In this document: positions 55,951 to 64,000 of the stretch, in pieces
Layout of the letters: each line of letters begins with the position of its first letter
Position numbering within the stretch: the first letter of the stretch is position 1
DNA from: Acidovorax sp.
GTDB taxonomy: Bacteria; Pseudomonadota; Gammaproteobacteria; Burkholderiales; Burkholderiaceae_C
DNA length: 64,000 nucleotides
Direction: 5' to 3'
Assembly: GCA_031277855.1 (NCBI GenBank)
Contig: JAITLO010000047.1
Span: forward strand, 1-64,000
The notes under the pieces: model-generated
Seen by the model: the letters and a program-made list of their open reading frames with translations, nothing else
Told to the model about the DNA's origin: nothing
Database searches by the model: none
Made by a program: the position numbers and the translations under genes

Positions 55951-56835
55951 ATGGAAATCTTCGGTGTGTCATTGCCGGGCCTGATGAGCCAGCTCTTGCT
56001 GGGGCTCGTCAACGGCTCGTTTTACGCGATATTGAGCCTGGGCCTGGCCGTGATCTTTGGCCTGCTCAACGTGATCAACTTTGCGCACGGCGCACTGTTC
56101 ATGCTCGGAGCAATGGTCACCTGGATGGCCATGAACTACTTCGAGATCAATTACTGGGTCATGCTGATCCTGGCTCCCTTCATCGTGGGGCTGTTCGGGG
56201 TCTTTATCGAGCGCTTTTTGCTGCGCTGGATCTACAAGCTCGACCACCTCTACGGCCTGCTGCTGACGCTGGGCCTGTCGCTGCTGATCGAGGGCTTGTT
56301 CCGCTCGGTCTACGGTGTCTCCGGCCTGGGCTACGACACGCCCGAGCTGCTGGAGGGCGCCACCGACCTGGGCTTCATGATCCTGCCCAACTACCGTGCC
56401 TGGGTGGTCGTGGCCTCGCTGGTGGTGTGCTTTGCCACCTGGTATGTGATTGAGAAAACCCGCATTGGCGCCTATCTGCGCGCCGGCACCGAGAACCCAC
56501 GCCTGGTGGAAGCCTTTGGTGTCAACGTGCCGGTGATGATCACCCTGACTTATGCCTTTGGCGTGGGCCTGGCCGCCTTTGCCGGCGTGCTGGCAGCGCC
56601 CGTCTACCAGGTCACGCCGTTGATGGGGCAGAACCTCATCATCGTGGTGTTCGCCGTGGTGGTGATTGGTGGCATGGGCTCCATCATGGGCGCCATCCTC
56701 ACCGGCCTGGGCCTGGGCGTCATCGAAGGCCTGACCAAGGTCTTCTGGCCCGAGGCCTCGTCCACCGTGGTGTTCTTCATCATGGTCATCGTTCTCCTGA
56801 TTCGCCCCGCCGGCCTGTTCGGCAAAGAAAAGTAA
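55951..56835 (+). CDS. livH: HAAT ABC transporter permease LivH
   Basis: 294 residues with about eight membrane helices. The inner-membrane permease has the conserved LVNGSFYAILSLGLAVIFGL and NFAHGALFMLGA at the N-terminus and the EAA-like cytoplasmic loop (RAGTENPRLVEAFGVNVPVM). The ATG at 55951 is used; a GTG at 55939 would add four residues. Both have poor ribosome sites. It is 15 bp before livM and 111 bp after livK. Confidence 0.93.
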   Translation: MEIFGVSLPGLMSQLLLGLVNGSFYAILSLGLAVIFGLLNVINFAHGALFMLGAMVTWMAMNYFEINYWVMLILAPFIVGLFGVFIERFLLRWIYKLDHLYGLLLTLGLSLLIEGLFRSVYGVSGLGYDTPELLEGATDLGFMILPNYRAWVVVASLVVCFATWYVIEKTRIGAYLRAGTENPRLVEAFGVNVPVMITLTYAFGVGLAAFAGVLAAPVYQVTPLMGQNLIIVVFAVVVIGGMGSIMGAILTGLGLGVIEGLTKVFWPEASSTVVFFIMVIVLLIRPAGLFGKEK

Positions 56836-56850
56836 GCAGGGGCACGCCAC

Positions 56851-57843
56851 ATGAACTCCAAGAAACTCGCTTCCTTCGGTTACGGCCTGCTGTTGCTGGG
56901 CCTGATCGCCGCTCCCTTCTTCGGGGCCTATCCGGTGTTCGTCATGAAGCTGATGTGCTTCGCGCTGTTCGCCTCGGCCTTCAATTTGCTGCTGGGCTAC
57001 ACCGGCCTGCTGTCCTTCGGCCACGCCGCCTTTCTGGGCGGTGCGGCCTATGTGGCGGGTTACTCGATCAAGGCATGGGCCGTCACGCCCGAGCTGGGGT
57101 TGATTCTGGGCACCCTGGCAGGCGCCGCCCTCGGCCTGGTCGCGGGCTGGCTGGCCATACGCCGCCAGGGCATTTATTTCTCGATGATCACCCTGGCCCT
57201 GGCGCAGATGCTGTTCTTCGTCTTTCTGCAAGCCCCGTTCACGGGCGGTGAAGACGGTTTGCAAGGCGTACCACGCGGCAAGCTCTTCGGCCTGATCGAC
57301 CTGTCCAGCGACCTGACCATGTACTACGTGGCCCTGGTCGTGGTGGTGCTGGCCTTTTTGCTGATTGTGCGCACCGTGCACTCGCCCTTTGGCCAGGTGC
57401 TCAAGGCCATCAAGGAAAACGAGCCACGCGCCATCTCCCTGGGCTATGACGTGAACCGCTTCAAGCTGCTGGCCTTTGTGCTGTCGGCCGCGCTCACCGG
57501 CCTGGCGGGCTCGCTCAAGACCTTGGTGCTGGGCTTTGCCACGCTGTCGGATGCGCACTGGACCACCTCGGGCCATGTGATTTTGATGACGCTGATGGGT
57601 GGCCTGGGCACGCTGTCCGGCCCCATCGTCGGCTCGGCCGTGGTGGTGGCGCTGGAAAACAAGATCGGCGACTTTGGCGCCTTCATGGCCAAGCTCACCG
57701 GCGTGGAATGGTTTACCACGCTGGGCGAGTCGGTGACCATCGTCACCGGCTTGATCTTTGTGATCTGCGTGCTGGCCTTCCGCCGCGGCATCATGGGTGA
57801 AGCCATTGCCTGGCTGGCCCGTAAAAAGAATGGCACGGCGTGA
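56851..57843 (+). CDS. livM: HAAT ABC transporter permease LivM
   Basis: 330 residues, the second permease, with about nine or ten membrane helices. Family motifs: NLLLGYTGLLSFGHAAFLGG, GGEDGLQGVPRGKLF and the coupling loop AIKENEPRAISLGYDVNRFK. It closes the five-gene importer. A hairpin (57976-58006) probably ends the transcript. Confidence 0.94.
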   Translation: MNSKKLASFGYGLLLLGLIAAPFFGAYPVFVMKLMCFALFASAFNLLLGYTGLLSFGHAAFLGGAAYVAGYSIKAWAVTPELGLILGTLAGAALGLVAGWLAIRRQGIYFSMITLALAQMLFFVFLQAPFTGGEDGLQGVPRGKLFGLIDLSSDLTMYYVALVVVVLAFLLIVRTVHSPFGQVLKAIKENEPRAISLGYDVNRFKLLAFVLSAALTGLAGSLKTLVLGFATLSDAHWTTSGHVILMTLMGGLGTLSGPIVGSAVVVALENKIGDFGAFMAKLTGVEWFTTLGESVTIVTGLIFVICVLAFRRGIMGEAIAWLARKKNGTA

Positions 57844-57884
57844 CGCCGTGACTGCTCCTTGACTCGCCAGCGGCGTGTAAACGC

Positions 57885-57926
57885 CCTCGGCATGACGCCT
57901 TCCCCCACCGGGGGAAGGTGGGGGTG
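57885..57926. repeat. C/G-tract hairpin repeat after livM
   Basis: GCCTTCCCCCACCGGGGGAAGG is a hairpin of the type also seen at 10482; a GTGGGGGTGGGGG tail follows. Confidence 0.5.
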
Positions 57927-57975
57927 GGGGCTGCACCGTGCGGGCTTTTGCGCGGTCACTTCCCTCGCGCACTAT

Positions 57976-58006
57976 CAACGCCACGAACCAGCTTCGTGGC
58001 GTTGTG
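57976..58006 (+). terminator. Hairpin after the liv operon
   Basis: CAACGCCACGAA (57976-57987) pairs with TTCGTGGCGTTG (57993-58004) around a 5-nt loop; a short T-run follows at TGCTTT. Probably the liv terminator. Confidence 0.65.
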
Positions 58007-58111
58007 CTTTGGGCCCTCATGCCGCAGCCAGTGTGTGGAGCTGCGGTATTGCCGCCAAGAGGGCTGGCGCGCACTACCATGTGAGACACGCCCGAAAACA
58101 AGGAGAGAGAA

Positions 58112-58753
58112 ATGGTGTTCACCCTGCATGCAAGCCAAGCGCCGCTGGATCCCAGACTGGCACAGGTGCTGGAGTATTGGCTGGGGGCCGAGCAGCCCAG
58201 CAATGCCACGGCGCTGGCGAACAAGCAGCTGTGGTTCACCAAGTCGGAGGCGGTGGACGAGGAAATTCGCCACCGCTTTGGCGCCGTGATGCAAGAAGCC
58301 CTGGCGGGGCGTCTGGACCATGAAGCGGCTACCCCCCTGGGGCGCTTGGCGCTGATCATCGTGCTCGACCAGTTCATGCGCAACGCCCACCGGGGTACCT
58401 CCAAAAGCTTTGCCGGCGATGCCCAGGCCCTGCAGCTGGCCCTGGATGGCGTCTCCCATGGGCATGACAGCGACGACAGCGTGCCCGCCGTGGCGCGCAT
58501 CTTCTTCTATCTGCCGCTGGAGCATGCCGAAGACCTGAACATGCAAAACCACAGCGTGGTGGCCTTTGAACAACTGGCCCAGGAAGCCACGGCCGAGACC
58601 CGCGAGTTTCTGTCCGGCACCCTGGACTATGCGCTGCGCCACCGCGAGGTGATCGAGCGCTTTGGCCGCTTCCCCCACCGCAACACCATGCTGGGCCGCA
58701 GCAGCACGGCGCAGGAGCTGGAGTATCTGGCCCAGCCGGGGGCAGGGTTCTGA
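58112..58753 (+). CDS. DUF924 family protein
   Basis: 213 residues, soluble. The DUF924 (TPR-like) family pattern is clear: VLEYWLGAEQPSNATALANK, LALIIVLDQFMRNAHRGTSK, FFYLPLEHAEDLNMQNHSV and GRFPHRNTMLGR near the C-terminus. The function is unknown. The start at 58112 follows AGGAGAGAGAA. It converges with the SBF permease gene 63 bp downstream. Confidence 0.88.
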   Translation: MVFTLHASQAPLDPRLAQVLEYWLGAEQPSNATALANKQLWFTKSEAVDEEIRHRFGAVMQEALAGRLDHEAATPLGRLALIIVLDQFMRNAHRGTSKSFAGDAQALQLALDGVSHGHDSDDSVPAVARIFFYLPLEHAEDLNMQNHSVVAFEQLAQEATAETREFLSGTLDYALRHREVIERFGRFPHRNTMLGRSSTAQELEYLAQPGAGF

Positions 58754-58766
58754 GGTGTGTAGCCCC

Positions 58767-58797
58767 TGCATCACAGTCAAAATGGTCTGTGATGCTT
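58767..58797. terminator. Hairpin between convergent genes
   Basis: GCATCACAG (58768-58776) pairs with CTGTGATGC (58787-58795) around a 10-nt loop; no T-run. It lies between the DUF924 and SBF genes and may end both. Confidence 0.45.
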
Positions 58798-58816
58798 GCA
58801 GTATCAGTAGTGGGTG

Positions 58817-59815
58817 CTACGGTTTTTGAAATTCCCCTTGCCCCAGTCGCGGCAGCAAGCGGATATAGAACAGCTCGGCCACCAGCTCCACCAGCGTCTG
58901 CGTGACGATGATGGCGGGCAGCACCGGCATGGCGCCTGGCACGGCCAGGGCCAGCGGCAGCACCACCAGCGAGTTGCGTGTGCCGGCGCTAAAGGCCACG
59001 GCACGGCCCGCAGCAGCGGGCAGGCACAGCAGGCGTGCCGCCAGCCAGCCCAGCAGCGGCGCCACCACGGCAAAGGCGATATAGACCGGCAGCACCCGCA
59101 GCGCTGCATCGCCGGCCGCGCCCAGCTGCGGCAGCACGGCCGCTACGACCAGCAGCAATACCAGGGCCGTGGCAGGCACCGGCAGCAAGCCCAGGGTGGC
59201 AGCGCTGCGCTCACCAGCGGGACTGCGCTTTGCCCACTGTTGCACCAGTGCGGCCAGCAGCAGCGGCAAGGCCATCAGCCAGACAAAGGCATGGGTGAAC
59301 GCCTGCACAAAAGCCTGGCGCGATGCGCCGCTGGCAATCAGCGTGCCCACGGCATCACCCAGCAGCAGGTTCAGGTACAGCGGCAGCAACAGCATCTGCG
59401 CCAGCAGCAGCACTGGCGTGGCCGCCAGCAGCAAGTGGGCATCGGCCTTGCCCAGGTGGGAGAAGGTCACCACATAGTCGATGCAGGGTGCGAGCAGCAC
59501 CAAGAGCACACCCAGGCGCAGCAGCGTATCGCCGGGCAGGCCTTGCAGCAGCAGAGCGGCCAGCAGCGGCAGCAGCACAAAATTGGCCAGCAGCAGCGCG
59601 CCCACAAAGCGCCACTGCGAGGACTGCTGAAGGGCGCGACCCAACTCGGCCAGCGGCACCTGCAAAAAGGTGACGAAGAGCATCAAGGCCAGCGCCGGGT
59701 TGATGGCTGCCTCCAGCGCCTGCGTGCCCGGCACGGCCCAGGCCAGTGCTGCGCCCAGCACCACGGCAGCAAAGTAGATCAAGACCTGGTGGTGTTCCAG
59801 TCGGTCGCGCAGCAT
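58817..59815 (-). CDS. SBF / arsenical-resistance-type permease
   Basis: About 332 residues with ten hydrophobic segments, an inner-membrane carrier of the bile acid:sodium symporter superfamily. NPALALMLFVTFLQVPLAEL at the start and APCIDYVVTFSHLGKADAHL in the middle resemble proteins labelled arsenic-resistance or ACR3-like, but the ACR3 catalytic Cys context is not recognisable and no ars genes are near. The substrate is open. The start at 59815 (MLRDRLEHHQVLIYF) is preferred; 59851 would add 12 polar residues. Confidence 0.8.
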   Translation of the reverse strand: MLRDRLEHHQVLIYFAAVVLGAALAWAVPGTQALEAAINPALALMLFVTFLQVPLAELGRALQQSSQWRFVGALLLANFVLLPLLAALLLQGLPGDTLLRLGVLLVLLAPCIDYVVTFSHLGKADAHLLLAATPVLLLAQMLLLPLYLNLLLGDAVGTLIASGASRQAFVQAFTHAFVWLMALPLLLAALVQQWAKRSPAGERSAATLGLLPVPATALVLLLVVAAVLPQLGAAGDAALRVLPVYIAFAVVAPLLGWLAARLLCLPAAAGRAVAFSAGTRNSLVVLPLALAVPGAMPVLPAIIVTQTLVELVAELFYIRLLPRLGQGEFQKP

Positions 59816-59932
59816 GCTTATGCAATTCCAGCTTTTTGAAGAGCTGGGCATTAGGCCACAGGCGAGTTGCTGAAGCTGCGAAGACCGGAGAGGGCGAGCG
59901 GTTGGTTTGGCTGGAACAGCGCTGCCAAGGGC

Positions 59933-60832
59933 TTAGCCCCGTTCCACCGGCCGGCTTGCATCCGCGCACCACTCGCTCCAGCTGCCGGCAAACAGCCTGG
60001 TGGGCGCATAGCCGGCCAGCTCCATGGCGATCAGATTGGGCAGGGCGCTGACGCCGCTGCCGCATTGGTGGACCACGGTGGCGGGGTCGTGGCCCTGCAG
60101 CAGGGCATCAAACTCGGCGCGCAGCAAGTCCTTGGGTTTGAAGCGGCCGTCGGCGGCGATATTGGTGGTGAAGGGGCGGTTGAGCGCGCCGGGGATATGG
60201 CCGGCCACGGGGTCCATGGGCTCTTCCTCACCACGGTAGCGGGCGGGGGCGCGGGCATCGATCACGGTCTGCACGTTGGGCTGGCCCAAGGCCTGCAGCA
60301 CATCGCTGGCGGTGGCCAGCTGGCGCAGCGGAGCACTCAGCTCAAAATTGCTTTGGAAATGCGAGGGCGCTGTGCCCGCCTCCACGGGCAGGCCGGCGGC
60401 CTGCCAATGCTGCAGACCGCCATCGAGCACGGCCACGGCCTCATGGCCGGCCCATTTCAGCATCCACCACAGGCGGCCGCAGTAGTTGGCGCCGTTGCGG
60501 TCATAGACCACGGCCTGCATGCCGTTGGCAAAGCCCACGCTGGACAGCCAGGTGGCAAAGCGCTCGCGGCTGGGCAGGGGGTGGCGGCCACCGGAGGCCG
60601 CACCGCTGTGCTCCACGGCCACATGGCCTGCGCTGTCCGGCACGCCATGCTTGGCACTGAGGGCCTGGTCCAGATCGGCGTAGATGGCACCGGGGATATG
60701 GGCTTGCAGGTATTGCTCGCGGCCCAGGTTGGGCTGGGTCAGGGCAAAGCTGCAGTCAAACACCATCAGGGGCTGGCCTTGGGCTTGCAGGGCCTGGAGC
60801 TGGGCGACGGTGATCAGGGTGGAGTAGGTCAT
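59933..60832 (-). CDS. sseA: 3-mercaptopyruvate/thiosulfate sulfurtransferase (two-rhodanese protein)
   Basis: 299 residues. Two rhodanese domains: the inactive N-terminal one (TLITVAQLQALQAQGQPLMV) and the catalytic C-terminal one with the active Cys257 in HQCGSGVSALPNLIAM. The CGSGVS loop suits 3-mercaptopyruvate over thiosulfate. It moves sulfur to cyanide or thiols in the cytoplasm. The start at 60832 is the conserved MTYSTLITV; longer frames into the intergenic region are not conserved-looking. Confidence 0.9.
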   Translation of the reverse strand: MTYSTLITVAQLQALQAQGQPLMVFDCSFALTQPNLGREQYLQAHIPGAIYADLDQALSAKHGVPDSAGHVAVEHSGAASGGRHPLPSRERFATWLSSVGFANGMQAVVYDRNGANYCGRLWWMLKWAGHEAVAVLDGGLQHWQAAGLPVEAGTAPSHFQSNFELSAPLRQLATASDVLQALGQPNVQTVIDARAPARYRGEEEPMDPVAGHIPGALNRPFTTNIAADGRFKPKDLLRAEFDALLQGHDPATVVHQCGSGVSALPNLIAMELAGYAPTRLFAGSWSEWCADASRPVERG

Positions 60833-61085
60833 GGGCAGAGGGCGCGCGTCGGCACAGGTCAAACAATGCAGACATTGTGCGCCAGCCAGGAGCATTGCTT
60901 TGGAGGATGCAAGTTCATGCAATGTGGTGGTGAAGCCGTGTGCAGCAGCGATGCCCTCCCAGAGCCCAAAGCCTTGCGGCTTTGCGGTGGCCTTGTTGTG
61001 GGGGATTGCCAGCGCCGCGGCCACATTGCAAAGGCCCGCTCCAGCAGACAAGGTGGTCCTTTGTACCCGCCATGCTGCGGTGTGC

Positions 61086-62003
61086 CTAGGTTTTGCTGGC
61101 GGGTACCGGCTGGGCCGCGCCCCGGGCGCGGAAGATGGAGGCAGCAATGCCGCAGATGACGATCAGCGCCATGCCGGTCCAGCCGGCAATGCCCAGTGCG
61201 TCACCAAACAGGAACAGGCTGTACAGGCTGGCAAACACAATGCCTGAATACTGCAGATTGGCGGCCACCAGGGTGGCGCGCTGGGTCTTGGCGCTGGAGT
61301 AGGCCTTGGTCAGCGTGATCTGCCCGCCAGCCGCCAGCACGCCCAGGGGGATCAGCCACAGGGCCTGCTGCCAGCCCGGCCAGGGAGACATGCCCATGAA
61401 CAGCATGCCGCCCAGGCCCATCAGCGTGGAGCCCAGGCCAAAGTAGAAAACGGTGCGGCTTTCAGGCTCGCCAATGCGGGCCATGGCACTCAGCTGCATA
61501 TAGGCCAGGGCCGAGAGCAGGCCCGAGCACAGGCCGATCAGCGCGGGCACGGTCTGGTCCTGGGCAAAGCTGGGCTGCAGCATCAGGACCACGCCGGTAA
61601 AGCCGATGGCAATGGTGATGACCAGGGGAATGTTCAGCGCCTGGCGCTGGCCCCGGTAGCCGGGGCGCAGCGTCCATGCCGCGCCCAGCAGCAAGATGAC
61701 TGCAATCCACAGGCTGCTCATGTAGTTCAGCGTCATGGCGCTGGCCAGCGGAATCTGGGTCAGGGCGTAGAACCAGCAGCCCATGGAGGTGACGCCGGTC
61801 AGGCTGCGCCAGGCGTGCATCAAGGGGTGGGCCGTCTTGAGGCTGACGCCCTGGGAGCGCGACATGGCCCAGAGAATGGCCATGCCCATCAGGCCACGGT
61901 AGAAGACGATTTCTGCCGTGTTGAAGCTCACCGACGCGTATTTGATGCACACCCCCATCGTCGCGAAGAGGAATGTACTCACCACCACCCACAGCACTTG
62001 CAT
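61086..62003 (-). CDS. EamA/DMT-family permease
   Basis: 305 residues with ten membrane helices, the RhaT/EamA fold made of two five-helix repeats (about 1-140 and 150-290). Typical starts: MQVLWVVVSTFLFATMGVCI and the second repeat ALIGLCSGLLSALAYMQLSA. Such exporters handle amino acids, purines or other metabolites; the substrate cannot be named. The start at 62003 has no clear ribosome site. The strong hairpin at 62036 separates it from the Rieske gene on the same strand. Confidence 0.88.
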   Translation of the reverse strand: MQVLWVVVSTFLFATMGVCIKYASVSFNTAEIVFYRGLMGMAILWAMSRSQGVSLKTAHPLMHAWRSLTGVTSMGCWFYALTQIPLASAMTLNYMSSLWIAVILLLGAAWTLRPGYRGQRQALNIPLVITIAIGFTGVVLMLQPSFAQDQTVPALIGLCSGLLSALAYMQLSAMARIGEPESRTVFYFGLGSTLMGLGGMLFMGMSPWPGWQQALWLIPLGVLAAGGQITLTKAYSSAKTQRATLVAANLQYSGIVFASLYSLFLFGDALGIAGWTGMALIVICGIAASIFRARGAAQPVPASKT

Positions 62004-62035
62004 AGTTGAAGGGCCGCTGGCTGCGGCCTGCAGAA

Positions 62036-62079
62036 CGAAAAAAAGCTGCCGGCGCTTTTTTCCAAGCGCCGGCAGCTTT
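62036..62079 (-). terminator. Strong terminator of the Rieske oxygenase gene
   Basis: AAAGCTGCCGGCGCTT (62042-62057) pairs with AAGCGCCGGCAGCTTT (62064-62079), a 16-bp perfect stem with a 6-nt loop. On the minus strand a T-run follows. Confidence 0.92.
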
Positions 62080-62098
62080 GCAAATGCTAACAAAAACC

Positions 62099-63238
62099 TC
62101 AGCCTTGGGGCACGTGCTCACCCATCGTGGATCGATACCACTCGTGGAAATGTTGCATGCCGTCTTCCATGGGGCTTTGGTAGGGGCCGACCTCGTTGTC
62201 GCCGCGCGCATACAAGGCCTTGCGGCCTGCGTCCATGCGCTCGCCGATCTCGTCGTCCTCGATGGCGGTTTCCATGTAGGCGGCTTTTTGGGCCTGCACG
62301 AACTCGGGCTCGAAGGCGGCGATTTCTTCGGGGTAGTAGAACTCCACCACGTTCATGGTCTGCGTCGGGCTGACGGGGTGCAGCGTGGACACGGTGAGCA
62401 CATGCGGATACCACTCCACCATGATGTGGGGGTAGTAGGTCAGCCAGATGGCGCCGCGCTCAGGCAACGCACCGTTGCGGTACTGCAGCAGCACCTCGTG
62501 CCACTTCTTGTAGACCTCGGAGCCGGGCTGGCCAAAGCTGGGCGCCACGCCCACGGTCTGCACCGAGTACTCTTTGGCAAATTCCCACTGCAGGTCATCG
62601 CAGGTGACGAAGTTGCCCAGGCCAGGGTGGAAGGGGCCGACGTGGTAGTCCTCCAGATAGACCTCGATAAAGGTCTTCCAGTTGTAGTTGCACTGGTGCA
62701 TTTCCACGTGGCTGAGCACAAAGCCGTCAAAGCTCAGTTGCTCCTTGAGGCGCATGCCGGCCAGGTCGGCATTCACGTCGCGGCCATTGGCCTCGAACAA
62801 CATGCCGTTCCATTCCTGGAGTGGGTAGTTGTTCAGGTTCAGGCAGGGGTCGTGGCTGAAGTGCGGGGCACCCAGCAGCTCACCACTGGTGCTGTAGGTC
62901 CAGCGGTGCAGCGGGCAGACGATGTTGCCGCCGGCATGGCCCTTGCCCTCGGTCAGCAAATTGCCGCGGCCCTTGAGCATCACGGCCTGGCGGTGGCGGC
63001 AGATGTTGGAGATCAGCTCCACCTTGCCGTCGGCATTGCGCACCAGGGCACGGCCCTCGTTCTCCTGGGGCAGGGCGTAGTAGTCGCCCACCTCGGGCAC
63101 AGAGATGGCGTGGCCCACATAACGTGGTCCCCGCTGGAAGATGCTTGCCATTTCGCGCTGGAACAGCGCTTCATCGAAATAGCTGGAAACTGGTAGTTGG
63201 CTGGCCGCCTGCTGCAGTTGAAGACTTAAATCAGACAT
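62099..63238 (-). CDS. Rieske non-heme iron oxygenase, alpha subunit
   Basis: 379 residues. The N-terminal Rieske 2Fe-2S domain has Cys80-x-His82 (ICRHR) and Cys108-x2-His111 (VCPLHRW). The catalytic domain has the mononuclear iron histidines His199 and His204 (LEDYHVGPFHPGLG). The family adds oxygen to aromatic rings or oxidises methylamine-like compounds. No beta subunit, ferredoxin or reductase gene is adjacent, so the partner is elsewhere. The start at 63238 (MSDLSLQLQQAAS) looks natural. It is divergent from xseB. Confidence 0.9.
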   Translation of the reverse strand: MSDLSLQLQQAASQLPVSSYFDEALFQREMASIFQRGPRYVGHAISVPEVGDYYALPQENEGRALVRNADGKVELISNICRHRQAVMLKGRGNLLTEGKGHAGGNIVCPLHRWTYSTSGELLGAPHFSHDPCLNLNNYPLQEWNGMLFEANGRDVNADLAGMRLKEQLSFDGFVLSHVEMHQCNYNWKTFIEVYLEDYHVGPFHPGLGNFVTCDDLQWEFAKEYSVQTVGVAPSFGQPGSEVYKKWHEVLLQYRNGALPERGAIWLTYYPHIMVEWYPHVLTVSTLHPVSPTQTMNVVEFYYPEEIAAFEPEFVQAQKAAYMETAIEDDEIGERMDAGRKALYARGDNEVGPYQSPMEDGMQHFHEWYRSTMGEHVPQG

Positions 63239-63584
63239 GGGTGACCTGACCTAAAGACTCCCCACGGGAGGGTGCGCGTGCGCACGCAATGAAAACAAAA
63301 ACCGGCCATGGGCTGGCACAGGGCGGGAGACAGACTGCAAAGTGTTTTCACAGCGTCCGCCTAGCTGCACAGGCAGTGGGCCGGTTCGACAGGAATGGGA
63401 TTGTAGGCGGTGGGGTTATTTCCGTCTCCCATGTATGTGTATTTGAATTTTTCGTTCTGGCACGCCTGTGGTGCGGGTCTTGCTGAGTGTGGCCAAGCAC
63501 GGGCTTGCTGCATGCACGCTTGCTAATGATTCGCCGCAGGTACAAGGCCTAGAATCCTGGGTTTTCTTCTCATCGAGAGCAGTC
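63239..63584. other. Divergent intergenic region, Rieske / xseB
   Basis: No gene seen in these 346 bp. A TAGAAT at 63550-63555, 30 nt before xseB, may be its -10; no -35 at proper distance. An AT-rich patch lies near 63410-63460. Confidence 0.5.
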
Positions 63585-63830
63585 ATGCCCAAAAAGGCCT
63601 CCGCGCCCCCCGATCCCATTGAGACGCCCGAGAGCTATGAGGCGGCCGTGGCCGAGCTGGAGCAACTGGCCCAGCGCATGGAGTCGGGCCAGCTGCCGCT
63701 GAACGACATGCTCACCGGCTACCGCCGTGCCTCCGTGCTGCTGGCCTATTGCCGCGAGCAGCTGGACGTGGTGGAAGCACAGATCAAAGTATTAGATGGC
63801 GAGACCCTGAAGAAATGGGCCCAGGAGTGA
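63585..63830 (+). CDS. xseB: Exodeoxyribonuclease VII small subunit
   Basis: 81 residues, normal length. It joins XseA (not in the window) to degrade single-stranded DNA. The helical core is [40 protein letters not shown]. The start at 63585 ([11 protein letters not shown]) is the first ATG before the core. The stop overlaps the ispA start in TGATG, the usual xseB-ispA arrangement. Confidence 0.95.
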   Translation: MPKKASAPPDPIETPESYEAAVAELEQLAQRMESGQLPLNDMLTGYRRASVLLAYCREQLDVVEAQIKVLDGETLKKWAQE

Positions 63831-64000
63831 TGCAAGCAATGAGTGAGGACGCGAAGCAGCAGGCATTCGATCTGCAGACCTGGAACCAGGTGCAGTTGCA
63901 GGCGATGGAACAGGCGCTGTCGGCCTGGGTGGGCGTGGATGCGCCCGCAGGCCTGGGCGAGGCCATGCGCTACGCCGTGCTGGATGGCGGTAAGCGCCTG
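63830..64000 (+). CDS. ispA: Farnesyl diphosphate synthase, 5' part
   Basis: The first 57 codons only; the gene runs off the right edge. The visible part (WNQVQLQAMEQALSAWVGVD, GLGEAMRYAVLDGGKRL) is the N-terminal region of polyprenyl synthetases, with the conserved GGKR. The enzyme condenses IPP with DMAPP and GPP, acting after IspH in isoprenoid synthesis. The start at 63830 overlaps the xseB stop (TGATG); an alternative ATG is at 63839. A dxs gene often follows, outside the window. Confidence 0.93.
   Translation, partial: MQAMSEDAKQQAFDLQTWNQVQLQAMEQALSAWVGVDAPAGLGEAMRYAVLDGGKRL

Noticed and set aside
55969-58500. A long open minus frame opposite livH, livM and the DUF924 gene.
   Set aside because: Shadow frame spanning several real genes and intergenic DNA; no ribosome site and no domain.

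Overview
The window looks like a chromosomal segment of a GC-rich betaproteobacterium, most likely a Comamonadaceae member close to Comamonas. The evidence is the gene content and order (rpsO-pnp, tpiA-secG-tRNA-Leu-nuoA to nuoN-DUF2818-DUF1178, slpA-ispH, xseB-ispA), the HAAT/Liv transporter genes, the strong CTG/GGC codon preference, and small intergenic repeats of a kind I associate with this family. I cannot name a species from sequence alone. No phage, IS transposase, CRISPR array or plasmid gene is visible; most of the window is housekeeping DNA.

Layout. 1-6.2 kb: the 5' part of a DUF4349 lipoprotein gene, metG, a patatin-like phospholipase and a membrane-anchored Mrr-like nuclease (all minus), then the Fe-S carrier apbC/mrp. 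6.2-10.3 kb: a repeat-rich intergenic stretch, an L-lactate permease (minus), and a YheO/DauR-type regulator with a PLP-dependent hydroxyaspartate/threonine dehydratase. 10.5-16.5 kb: an FtsX-type permease, a group II truncated hemoglobin, a LemA-family protein, an Smr-domain protein and an esterase-like lipoprotein. 16.6-20.9 kb: an iron-uptake unit on the minus strand, fecI-fecR-TonB receptor, with a Fur-box-like palindrome just before fecI. 21-26 kb: radC, then slpA-ispH, a small membrane protein, a CBS-pair protein and serS.

26-31.9 kb: tRNA-Ser(CGA), two identical tRNA-Arg(ACG) genes, greB, a minor type IV pilin cluster (fimT-pilV-pilW-pilX-pilE, with no pilY1) and ribD. 32-37.3 kb: rpsO, pnp, a quinone oxidoreductase, tpiA, secG and tRNA-Leu(GAG). 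37.4-52.7 kb: the complete 14-gene complex I operon, with short gaps or 4-nt overlaps, followed by DUF2818 and DUF1178 genes. 53-57.8 kb: a complete five-gene HAAT transporter (livG, livF, livK, livH, livM). 58-64 kb: DUF924, an SBF-family permease, a 3-mercaptopyruvate-type sulfurtransferase, an EamA exporter, a Rieske oxygenase, xseB and the start of ispA.

The least ordinary signals are structural. A GC-rich element begins at the stop codon of three unrelated genes in the same orientation. A second dispersed element family has one member recruited into a coding sequence. There is a triple-nested palindrome after apbC and a MITE-sized element with perfect 12-bp terminal inverted repeats. Two protein oddities also stand out: an Arg in place of the Walker A Lys in LivF, and a pilin cluster without PilY1. 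I found no clearly undescribed multi-gene system.
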